From Christensenellaceae bacterium (GTDB lineage: Bacteria; Bacillota; Clostridia; Christensenellales; SZUA-584), in NCBI GenBank assembly GCA_012719815.1, contig JAAXZP010000062.1:1-5475 (forward strand): 5,475 nt of DNA, read 5' to 3'. Within the stretch, counting starts at the first letter, position 1. Every line of letters starts with the position of its first letter. Under the pieces are notes generated by a model, which did no database searches, was not told the DNA's origin, and was given only the letters and a program-made list of their open reading frames with translations. Both the position numbers and the translations under genes were made by a program. Shown one piece after another: positions 1 to 5,475 of the stretch.

Positions 1-723
1 AGCGAGCCGGATTTTCTGCCGACCATGATCAACTTTGAATACACGGTGCCCGGCACCTACATCGTTGTGCCCACCACTCTGACGGGCGGCGTGCTGATAC
101 GCTATATCCGCGACCAGTTTTCGCATCTGGAGCTCGCCACGCAATCGCTGACCGGCATGGACGCATACGACCTGCTCAACCGCGAAGCGGACCGGATTCC
201 GCCCGGCAGCGAAGGCCTAGTCGTGCTGCCCTACCTGATGGGCGAGCGGACACCAATCTGGGACGCGGACGCGAAAGGCACCATTTTCGGCCTTTCGCTA
301 AGGCACACCAAAGGGCACATCGTGCGCGCCATGATGGAAAGCGTCGCCTATGCGCTGTATCATTCGTTCGAAACTCTTTCCCCGCATATCAGGCATATCA
401 ACACACCGCTTGTGCTCAACGAAGGCGGCGCAAAAAGCGTACTGTGGCGCCGGATTATAACTGACGTATTCAACCTCCCCACCGTGCTTGTCAAAAACCG
501 CGCCGGAGCGCCCTATGGCGACTGCCTGCTTGCGGCAAAAGGCGCAGGGCTGATTAAGGATTACGCCATTGCGCGCGAGCGCGCGGAATACATAGACCCG
601 ATGGAGCCGGACCCGCGCACGCACGAGCTGTACATGGAGTATTTCGCACTTTATAAACAGCTGTACGTCCAGCTGAAAGACCAGTTCAAAACGCTCTCCG
701 CGCTCACCCGCAAGTACGAGTGA
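1..723 (+). CDS. FGGY-family carbohydrate kinase (xylulokinase-like), C-terminal part, 5' end outside window
   Basis: The frame is open from base 1 to a TGA at 721-723, giving 240 residues; the true start lies upstream. FGGY kinases phosphorylate ketoses or polyols with ATP in the cytoplasm. This piece covers the end of the first actin-like domain and the whole C-terminal domain. Family signatures, numbered from the window edge, are GERTPIWD at 81-88, which sits in the turn before the 'KG.. G L' segment, NEGGAKS at 140-146 (the adenosine-site glycine motif), and GAPYGD at 169-174 followed by an Ala-rich helix. No frameshift or internal stop is seen. The N-terminal phosphate motif and the catalytic Asp are not in view, so activity and substrate cannot be judged; xylulokinase-like is the best guess. 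The gene converges on a second FGGY kinase and the two share a hairpin terminator. Confidence 0.88.
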   Translation, partial: SEPDFLPTMINFEYTVPGTYIVVPTTLTGGVLIRYIRDQFSHLELATQSLTGMDAYDLLNREADRIPPGSEGLVVLPYLMGERTPIWDADAKGTIFGLSLRHTKGHIVRAMMESVAYALYHSFETLSPHIRHINTPLVLNEGGAKSVLWRRIITDVFNLPTVLVKNRAGAPYGDCLLAAKGAGLIKDYAIARERAEYIDPMEPDPRTHELYMEYFALYKQLYVQLKDQFKTLSALTRKYE

Positions 724-731
724 ACAGCTAC

Positions 732-774
732 ATAAAGAACGGCATCCCTGGTTTTCCGGGATGCCGTTCTTTAT
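732..774. terminator. Bidirectional intrinsic terminator between two convergent kinase genes
   Basis: A perfect 17-bp inverted repeat has arms at 732-748 (ATAAAGAACGGCATCCC) and 758-774, with a 9-nt loop. The outer part of the stem is A-rich on the left and T-rich on the right, so either strand reads as a GC-rich stem ending in a U-rich tail. It begins 8 nt after the stop codon of the + strand kinase and lies about 60 nt beyond the stop of the - strand kinase. That is where a shared bidirectional terminator is expected. Confidence 0.9.
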
Positions 775-834
775 TGCGTTTTTGCCGGTCACCTTTCCGC
801 AAAACGGGAAGAAGCGCTGTATCGGCGGACAATG

Positions 835-2334
835 TCAGCGGTACAGGCTGCGCGAAAGCGCCTCGTACGCGCGATATTGGGCATAACGCTCGGAGTACAG
901 CCGGGCGCGCCTCATATCCGGTTCAAACACGCGCGCGGTTTTCACAACGGCTTGCACAGCGTCGGAGGCATTTTTATAAACGCCTAGCGCAATGCCCGCC
1001 AGCATTGCCGCGCCCAGGCAGGCAGCTTCCCGCGTCTGCAGCGTCGCAACCGGAACGCCCATGCAATCCGCCTTGTTCTGCAGCGTAAATTCGGAGCGCG
1101 CTCCGCCGCCGACGCACCTTAAAGAGCGGACGTCTATTCCCGTCTGCCTCAGCGCGTCCATATTCAGGCGCATCTCAAAGGCAAGCGCCTCAAGAACCGC
1201 TTTGGCAACATCATACCGCGTGGTGTTAAGCGTCAATCCCAGTAGCGTGCCTTTTGCAGAAAGCTAGCAGGTAGGCGTTCCGCTGCCGTTAAGATGAGGA
1301 ATGAGCATGACGGGAGAAGGCTCCGCATCCAAATGCAGGCAGAGCTCGGTATAAACGCTGCGCCCCGCCTGCTGCGCCCGCACGCCGTCTCCCTCGCAAA
1401 AGTTTTCCGCAAACCACTTGAGGAGTATGCCTCCCGTATGGTTGAGCGCAAACGTAAAATACAGCCCTTTCGCAGCGTGCGCATAGCAGGGATAATAGCC
1501 CGTAAACATATCGTCCCCCACCCGCACGCCGTCAATGGCAGTGGATATTACCTCCGCCGTGCCGTGAGAATCCAGCGCCAGCCCTGGCTCCACAATTCCG
1601 GCTCCGAGCGCCGCACAGGTCTGATCGTGCCCGCCCGCCACCAGCTTGCAGCCTTTCTTCAGCCCCAGTTCTTCGGCAAGCGCATCCGGCACCTCGCCGA
1701 CGATTTCGCCGGAGTACACGGCTTTGCTCAGCTTCGCCTTATCAAAACCGAAAACGTCCAGCACCTCATCCGACCACTCCAGCGTATGCACGTCCATACA
1801 CATGGTGCGCGACGCCATCGTCCTGTCGATCACAAACCCGTCGCTGCCCAGAAGCTTTAAGATATAGTCCGCATAAGTCGTAAACGTGTAGGTACGCGCG
1901 TAAAGCGCAGGGTCGTTTTCCTTGACCCAAAGCATTTTTATAAAGGCGTTGAGCGGGTGCGGCCGCATGCCCGTCTTCTGAAAAAGCGTACGCGCCGGCA
2001 TTTTCCGCTCCACATCCGCCAGCATGTCTTTGGCCCGGTAATCCATGCCCAGCTGCGCGCGGGAAAGCGCACTGCCCGCCGCGTCCACCGGAATGACGGC
2101 GTCCCCCTGCACGGACAGCGACAGCGCGGCCACCTCTCCGCCCGCCTGCACCGCAGCCTCCCTGATGACCTCTTTTGCAATCGCAAACACTTCCTGCGCA
2201 TCCTGCTCCGCATAACCCGGCCGCTCCGATATCACCCCGTATTCCCGGAAACCGTATCCTTTGAGCTCGCCTTCCGGCGTAAAGACGGCGGCTTTTGCGC
2301 CGGTCGTGCCGACGGCAACACCCATAAGCAGCAT
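835..2334 (-). pseudogene. FGGY-family carbohydrate kinase interrupted by an in-frame TAG
   Basis: The reading frame runs from ATG at 2334 to TGA at 835-837, 500 codons including the stop, a normal length for FGGY kinases. A TAG at codon 357 (1264-1266) interrupts it. The frame is identical on both sides: GSGTPTC lies just before the stop and AKGTLLGLTL just after, together forming the usual conserved segment. Other signatures are GTTGAK at 9-14, the catalytic-type GGHDQ at 234-238 (Asp237) and SHGTAE at 256-261. After the stop come GGGARSE and a C-terminal Ala-rich helix. Residue 7 is Ala where the family has Asp in the first phosphate-binding motif (DxGT), so the N-terminal site is also altered. 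Such enzymes phosphorylate a ketose, probably the product of the upstream isomerase. It could survive only through amber suppression; most likely it is a recent pseudogene. Confidence 0.85.
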
Positions 2335-2340
2335 CGTTTC

Positions 2341-2345
2341 ACCTC
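2341..2345 (-). promoter_or_regulatory. Ribosome-binding site of the second FGGY kinase
   Basis: GAGGT lies 6 nt upstream of the ATG at 2334. It supports that start over the in-frame ATG three codons later. An intact ribosome-binding site fits a gene inactivated only recently. Confidence 0.75.
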
Positions 2346-2355
2346 AAACAAAGGA

Positions 2356-2400
2356 ATAAAAATTCTTTGCGCAGGCCGGAACGCCTCCGAACCTGCGCAA
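2356..2400 (-). terminator. Intercistronic hairpin with U-rich tail between isomerase and kinase
   Basis: Read on the - strand, TTGCGCAGG (2400-2392) pairs with CCTGCGCAA (2375-2367) as a perfect 9-bp stem. An inner CGGA/TCCG stem extends it. AGAATTTTTATT follows. The hairpin starts 29 nt past the isomerase stop codon. It can act as a terminator, as a partial attenuator setting the isomerase-to-kinase ratio, or as a 3' end stabiliser. The T-tract begins 4 nt after the stem, so termination may be incomplete. No clear separate promoter for the kinase is visible in the remaining gap. Confidence 0.65.
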
Positions 2401-2428
2401 CATCTCTTATCCCGATTCTTTCAAACGG

Positions 2429-3853
2429 TCAGAAAAGATAGTTTTCAGCCTGGCGGCGCTGGTCTTCATCATAGAAATCCGCGCGCACGCCCGGCAGGTA
2501 AGCGAGTGCCTCCAGCAGCACCGGCAGCAGGTTGCCGTGGATGCCGACGGCATGGTGTACATACGGACCCTTGACGATCATGCTTTCCACCTTGGGCCAG
2601 TTGGGCACTTCCACCCACAGATAGGTCCCCTGAGTCCTGGGGCCTTCGATGCCCGTCGCCGTGCCCAGCAGCATGCCATATTCGCCGCCGTCTCCGTCGA
2701 AACGCGCCAGCGTGATTTCGCCGCCGCGGATTTCCGACACAACGGAACCCGGGCAGTGCTCAGGGAAAGCAAAGGGCCGGTCCAGCTTGGCTTTGCCCTT
2801 CGCAAGCGAAATGGGCCACGGGCCGCAATGCTGCAGCAGTTCGCCGTTTTCGTTTTCCGGATGGCGCACGGACCAATCCACAAAGAAGCTCGGCGTCCTG
2901 CCCATGCCGGCCGCCTGCACCATGATGGCGGTGATGGCGCCATGAATATCCGTCTCGCATGCCACAGGCAGGTTTTCTTCCGTGAGCAGCGCGTTTGCGC
3001 AGCACGGCATCAAATGCAGTTCCATCTGCAACGAATCCCAGCACTGAATCGCAATGGCGTTGCACTCGTTCGCCAGCGCAAAGCTTTTCATCGCGGTCTT
3101 CAGGCACGCGACGCGGGTCACATCGGCATCCGGTACGCAGACCTCCATATTCTCTTTAATATAGCGGACGGTCTCTTCCACTTCGGCATTGGGGTTTGCC
3201 TCCAGTTCACGCACCTTGTGGGTCAGCTCCGTCATGGATATCGGGAAGATCTGAATGCCAAAGCGTTCCAGAAGTTCGCCTTCGTTGCACATCATGGTCC
3301 AGAAATCAGCCGGGCGGGTTGAAATCTGCAAAATGCGCGCCCTGCGGAATTCTTTTACAACGTTTGCGGCAGCGACAAATGTGCGGAAGCCTTTTTCAAA
3401 GGTTTCATCCTCCACGCGGCAGTTGGGAATATACGTGAAGGGAACCCGCATGCGTCTGAGCACCTTGCCGGTAGCAAACAGGCCGCACTGCGAGTCGCGC
3501 AGGCGGCTGCCGTCCGGAAGGGGCGCCTCATCCCGGGGGCCGTAGAGCAGCACGGGCACGCCCAGTTCGCGGGCGACTTTTGCGCAGCTGTGCTCTGAGC
3601 CGAAATTGCAATGCGGGATAAACAGCGCATTCACTTTTTTCGCCTTGAACTTTTCCACAACGGGGCCAACGTCCTCGGCACAGCGCAGAAGCCCCTCCTC
3701 ATTGATATCCTCAATATCGACGATCTCCAGGTTAGGGATGTTAAAAGACTGCATGCGCTCGAAAATAATCTTTTTATATTTTAGCGCGTCTTCTACGCTG
3801 AAAATCCTGCGGCGCGTCGGCGCATACCCGATTACAACCTTATGATCCATCAT
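2429..3853 (-). CDS. L-fucose/L-arabinose isomerase family protein
   Basis: This is an intact 474-residue protein ending in TGA. Members interconvert an aldose and its ketose in the cytoplasm using a divalent metal. The start is placed at the first of two ATGs (3853) because GGAGG lies 9 nt upstream and the conserved sequence begins there; the frame is open back to 3931, but that extension looks like non-coding leader. An N-terminal Rossmann-like part (VVIGYAPTRR at 6-15, ALFIPHCNFGSEH at 76-88) is followed by the central catalytic region. Candidate metal-site residues are Glu300 and Asp302 in ACETDIHGA, and the histidines in VHHAVGIHG at 432-440 near the C-terminus; I assign these by resemblance to FucI-type enzymes. 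The substrate (fucose, arabinose or another sugar) cannot be determined. It lies upstream of an FGGY kinase, the usual next step, and probably has its own promoter. Confidence 0.9.
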   Translation of the reverse strand: MMDHKVVIGYAPTRRRIFSVEDALKYKKIIFERMQSFNIPNLEIVDIEDINEEGLLRCAEDVGPVVEKFKAKKVNALFIPHCNFGSEHSCAKVARELGVPVLLYGPRDEAPLPDGSRLRDSQCGLFATGKVLRRMRVPFTYIPNCRVEDETFEKGFRTFVAAANVVKEFRRARILQISTRPADFWTMMCNEGELLERFGIQIFPISMTELTHKVRELEANPNAEVEETVRYIKENMEVCVPDADVTRVACLKTAMKSFALANECNAIAIQCWDSLQMELHLMPCCANALLTEENLPVACETDIHGAITAIMVQAAGMGRTPSFFVDWSVRHPENENGELLQHCGPWPISLAKGKAKLDRPFAFPEHCPGSVVSEIRGGEITLARFDGDGGEYGMLLGTATGIEGPRTQGTYLWVEVPNWPKVESMIVKGPYVHHAVGIHGNLLPVLLEALAYLPGVRADFYDEDQRRQAENYLF

Positions 3854-3862
3854 AGAACATAT

Positions 3863-3867
3863 CCTCC
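3863..3867 (-). promoter_or_regulatory. Ribosome-binding site of the isomerase
   Basis: GGAGG lies 9 nt before the ATG at 3853. It decides the start against the longer frame beginning at 3931, which has no such site and would encode a Lys/Asn/Arg-rich leader unlike the family. Confidence 0.85.
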
Positions 3868-3917
3868 GTATTCTCTTTTCATTTTTGTTTTTGAAATTTC
3901 CGAGAGTGCTGCAAAAT

Positions 3918-3937
3918 GCGGTCAATAACAATACCGC
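3918..3937. promoter_or_regulatory. Inverted repeat in isomerase leader, possible operator
   Basis: GCGGT (3918-3922) and ACCGC (3933-3937) are perfect inverted arms around a 10-nt AT-rich spacer. It lies in the predicted 5' leader of the isomerase. The spacing suits a dimeric repressor, or the arms could form a small RNA hairpin. The regulator is not identified. Confidence 0.3.
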
Positions 3938-3941
3938 CCGC

Positions 3942-3956
3942 TATTATGGGATAATA
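3942..3956. promoter_or_regulatory. Palindrome just downstream of the predicted isomerase start point, possible operator
   Basis: TATTAT-GGG-ATAATA is a perfect palindrome with 6-bp arms. It falls roughly 13-27 nt downstream of the predicted transcription start, where a bound repressor would block RNA polymerase. AT-rich palindromes arise easily in AT-rich spacers, so this is only suggestive. Confidence 0.3.
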
Positions 3957-3975
3957 ATGCCGTTTCCTTAAATAT

Positions 3976-4003
3976 ATGATAGCACAAATTATAATTTTAT
4001 CAA
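3976..4003 (-). promoter_or_regulatory. Predicted sigma-A promoter of the isomerase
   Basis: On the - strand, TTGATA (4003-3998) and TATCAT (3981-3976) are separated by 16 nt. TGC directly before the -10 gives an extended -10 (TGn). The start point would be near 3969, leaving a leader of about 115 nt that contains both inverted repeats. A palindromic TATAAT also lies in the spacer but has no good -35 on either strand. Confidence 0.5.
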
Positions 4004-4064
4004 TACATCAGGCATATATTTTTTTCATTTTTCATTATCATTTACAAAAATAAGAGTGGTCTTC

Positions 4065-4139
4065 ATGCCTATGCATGTAATGAATAACTTATTTGAGGAA
4101 GTGAAAGCCAAGAACACACGGAGCAAGATCATTTATTGA
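4065..4139 (+). pseudogene. Doubtful 24-codon ORF, possibly the remnant of a regulator N-terminus
   Basis: ATG at 4065 to TGA at 4137-4139 encodes 24 residues. The segment KNTRSKIIY vaguely resembles the start of ROK-family repressors, where an Asn-x-Arg-x-x-Ile pattern precedes the helix-turn-helix. After the TGA the same frame reads a further 11 or so residues (IVRYVKKAGY) before TAA TAA, with no helix-turn-helix. There is no convincing ribosome-binding site. Position and orientation, divergent from the isomerase, would suit a regulator gene. The similarity is weak and chance is the leading alternative. Confidence 0.15.
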
Positions 4140-4165
4140 ATAGTCAGGTATGTTAAGAAAGCCGG

Positions 4166-4216
4166 CTATTAATAAAAATGCAGGCTTTTTTGAGGCTATT
4201 AGCCTCGTTTGCCTGC
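4166..4216 (-). terminator. Nested hairpin terminator downstream of the broken cyclase-like gene
   Basis: Outer arms GCAGGC (4216-4211 on the - strand) and GCCTGC (4185-4180) enclose a second perfect hairpin, GAGGCT-AAT-AGCCTC (4206-4192). ATTTTTATTAAT follows on the - strand. It starts 15 nt past the TGA of the broken gene, as expected for its intrinsic terminator. Confidence 0.7.
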
Positions 4217-4230
4217 GAAACCGGATAACG

Positions 4231-5072
4231 TCAGCTGATATTGTCCAATATTTCCTGATAACGCCGGGTGGCCAGTTCGCTGACGGCCCCCTTGCGGCAG
4301 AATGACAGGCCCTCCAGCTTTCGGTTGACCCGCTGGACGACGATTTTGCCGTCCGACAGCTTGCTTTTCAGCGTCTCAAGCGCGTCAAAGAAACCGCGGG
4401 CCCTTTTTCGCGGCGTCGTAGAAAGACAGCACATAGACGTAAGCAAACAGGTTGTAACTCGAGAAAGGATATTCCACCTGCATGAACAGCGTGCCGATGC
4501 CGTAGTGGCACGGCCCCAGCGGCATGCGGGTTTCCCAGTAGTCCAACAGAAACGCCGCTGCCCCGTCCAGCGCCGGTTCCTTGTTGAGATATTCCGTAAA
4601 CCGGAAGGCGTCAAGCGCGGTCAGCGTGGGGCCGGGATTGGAAAACTCCGTTTCCGGGCCTCACCCGAAAAAGAATTTGTTGCAGCGCCAGCCGCCGTCG
4701 CTGTGCTGTATTTCGAGGAGATGCTCAATAGTTTTGCGGAGCCGGCTGCCGGCGGCATATCCCATATGGCAAAGCACGTTGGCGGCATGGATGGTCTGGC
4801 AGGGGCATATCGCCCCCTGCGGGTACAGTTATAAAGCGCCCGTCTTCCTTCCACGCGCCGAATATCAATTCCGCCACTTCCTTTAATATCGGTTCGGACG
4901 GCTCCATGCCCAGCTCCAGCAGCATCTTCGCGCTTCCGAGGGCCGAAAACGGCGAGTCTTTGAGCAGCCGCTTATCGGGCGTGGTCCAGTAATCCCAGCC
5001 GTTGTCATAGCGCCTGGCCAGAATCGCTTCCACGTCGCCTTGATACTTTTGAGCCACCGCCATTGCCTCCAC
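4231..5072 (-). pseudogene. Squalene-cyclase/prenyltransferase-like alpha/alpha-barrel protein, broken by two frameshifts and one stop
   Basis: Joining the frames restores about 279 residues. From the start (GTG at 5072, or ATG at 5063) the frame reads RRYDNGWDYWTTPDKRLL and continues to VPAG. An extra base in the C5 run at 4813-4817 then shifts it. The next frame gives ICPCQTIHAANVLCHMGY and the QW-like motif IQHSDGGW (DGGW at 4688-4699). It meets TGA at 4661-4663 and resumes in the same frame with GPETEFSNPGPTLTALDAF and PLGPCHYGIGTLFMQVEY. A further one-base insertion between 4387 and 4408 shifts to the last frame (DALETLKSKL to the TGA at 4231). The DGGW repeat and helix pattern fit the terpenoid-cyclase/prenyltransferase toroid fold. 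Similar clostridial proteins of about this length are known, but I know of no established function. No ribosome-binding site suits either start. Confidence 0.8.
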
Positions 5073-5080
5073 ATCCCGTT

Positions 5081-5121
5081 AAAAGAAAAGGCTGCCCGTA
5101 AGCCTTGCCATACGGACAGCC
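5081..5121 (-). terminator. Intrinsic terminator of the phosphofructokinase gene
   Basis: On the - strand GGCTGTCCGTA (5121-5111) pairs with TACGGGCAGCC (5100-5090), an 11-bp stem with one G-U pair and a 10-nt loop. CTTTTCTTTT follows. It starts 37 nt after the TAA of the phosphofructokinase. Its T-tract ends about 8 nt before the start codon of the broken cyclase-like gene. Confidence 0.9.
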
Positions 5122-5158
5122 CGGATGCACCCGTCTTTGACTGCCGGTTCGCCGGCGC

Positions 5159-5475
5159 TTAGAACTTCGCTGGAACCTTTTTCAGCTTTGCGAAACGCGG
5201 CAGGCCGTCTTCAAACGGCAGAGTCGTCGTGCCCTGAATCAGAGGCAGCGCGTAATCGATGTAGTCCTGCGTAACGCCCTGGCCGTCCGGCAGTATCCAC
5301 TCGTCGGGCACCTTTTTCTCCTTGTTGGCGACTTCATGCAGCCCGACCAGCTTGATGTTGCACTTGTATTCCTTGCCCGGCGCGCGCTCGAATGCCACCA
5401 TCAGGTCGGTCTTGCCTTCCACCGCAGCTTTCACCGCCGCCTGTCCGGCGAGGAACGCTTCCTCGATGTCGGTAG
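5159..5475 (-). CDS. 6-phosphofructokinase family protein, C-terminal part (PPi- or ATP-dependent)
   Basis: The frame is open from the right edge (first full codon ends at 5473) to TAA at 5159-5161, giving 105 residues; the start is outside the window. The enzyme phosphorylates fructose 6-phosphate to fructose 1,6-bisphosphate in glycolysis. Recognisable C-terminal segments are TDIEEAFLAGQAAVKAAVEG at the edge, LMVAFER, VANKEKKVPDEWI, YIDYALPLIQG and GLPRFAKLKKV. These match the clostridial PfkA-like group that includes PPi-dependent enzymes. The ATP/PPi specificity residues lie in the missing N-terminal part, so the phosphate donor cannot be told. An internal GTG at 5434 could be mistaken for a start, but the family sequence continues upstream of it. 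A strong terminator follows, so it is the last gene of its transcript. Confidence 0.85.
   Translation of the reverse strand, partial: TDIEEAFLAGQAAVKAAVEGKTDLMVAFERAPGKEYKCNIKLVGLHEVANKEKKVPDEWILPDGQGVTQDYIDYALPLIQGTTTLPFEDGLPRFAKLKKVPAKF

Larger units (their letters stand above)
3854..4230. other. AT-rich intergenic region between isomerase start and pseudogene end
   Basis: This 377-bp gap is markedly more AT-rich than the flanking genes. It holds the isomerase promoter and leader (3854-4003), a T-rich stretch around 4017-4045 with no recognised element, a doubtful 24-codon + strand ORF (4065-4139) and the nested terminator (4166-4216). No RNA gene, insertion-sequence end or array is seen. 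Confidence 0.7.

Noticed and set aside
835..1236. A separate 133-residue protein starting at TTG (1236).
   Set aside because: It has no ribosome-binding site and is the exact in-frame continuation of the upstream kinase domain.
1957..3322. Long open frames on the + strand opposite the kinase and isomerase (for example 1957-2574 and 2537-3322).
   Set aside because: They are antisense to well-recognised genes, rich in Arg, His and Pro as expected of shadow frames in GC-rich DNA, and show no family motifs.
3854..3931. An N-terminal extension of the isomerase starting at 3931.
   Set aside because: It contains the GGAGG site and AT-rich leader, encodes a Lys/Asn/Arg-rich stretch unlike the family, and has no ribosome-binding site of its own.
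3955..3975. A catabolite-repression (cre) site around GGAAACGGCA in the isomerase leader.
   Set aside because: It matches only the central AAACG and fails the flanking symmetric positions of the cre consensus.
4016..4080. Short repeated and palindromic motifs such as CATTTTTCATTATCATTT and ATGCAT.
   Set aside because: They are low-complexity AT-rich sequence with no regular spacing; no array, attachment site or origin repeats could be supported.
4661..4663. TGA as a selenocysteine codon, or as a reassigned Gly/Trp codon.
   Set aside because: Intact genes here end in TGA, the gene has two other frameshifts, and the expected residue is not Cys or Trp.

Overview
The window looks like a chromosomal piece of a GC-rich Firmicute, probably an uncultured gut-type member of the Clostridia. 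Three things suggest this: GC-rich coding regions separated by strongly AT-rich spacers, GGAGG/GAGGT ribosome-binding sites, and a gene set typical of that group (FGGY sugar kinases, a fucose/arabinose-type isomerase, a clostridial-style phosphofructokinase). The lineage is inferred from these traits, not from a marker gene.

Layout. On the + strand, positions 1-723 hold the C-terminal part of an FGGY carbohydrate kinase whose start lies before the window. A perfect 17-bp hairpin (732-774) separates it from a convergent block on the - strand. Read in its own direction, that block has a fucose/arabinose-isomerase-family gene (3853 down to 2429), a 94-nt gap containing a strong hairpin, and a second FGGY kinase (2334 down to 835) that is cut by an in-frame TAG. 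The isomerase has a good ribosome-binding site, a plausible extended -10 promoter and two inverted repeats in its leader. The gap 3854-4230 is AT-rich and holds that promoter region, a doubtful 24-codon + strand ORF and a nested terminator. At 4231-5072 (- strand) is a broken gene for a squalene-cyclase/prenyltransferase-like alpha/alpha-barrel protein with two frameshifts and one in-frame TGA. A terminator at 5081-5121 ends a phosphofructokinase-family gene that runs off the right edge.

How the genes fit together. The isomerase and second kinase form a classic sugar module: an aldose is isomerised to a ketose, which is then phosphorylated. The exact sugar cannot be read from the sequence. 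The kinase half appears dead or dying: besides the amber codon, it has Ala in place of the Asp of the N-terminal phosphate-binding motif. The other kinase, at the left edge, might supply the activity, but its ATP-binding half is not visible. The phosphofructokinase belongs to central glycolysis and is probably unrelated to the module.

I found no convincing new biological system. The notable signal is local gene decay (two of five protein genes broken), together with clear regulatory architecture around the isomerase.
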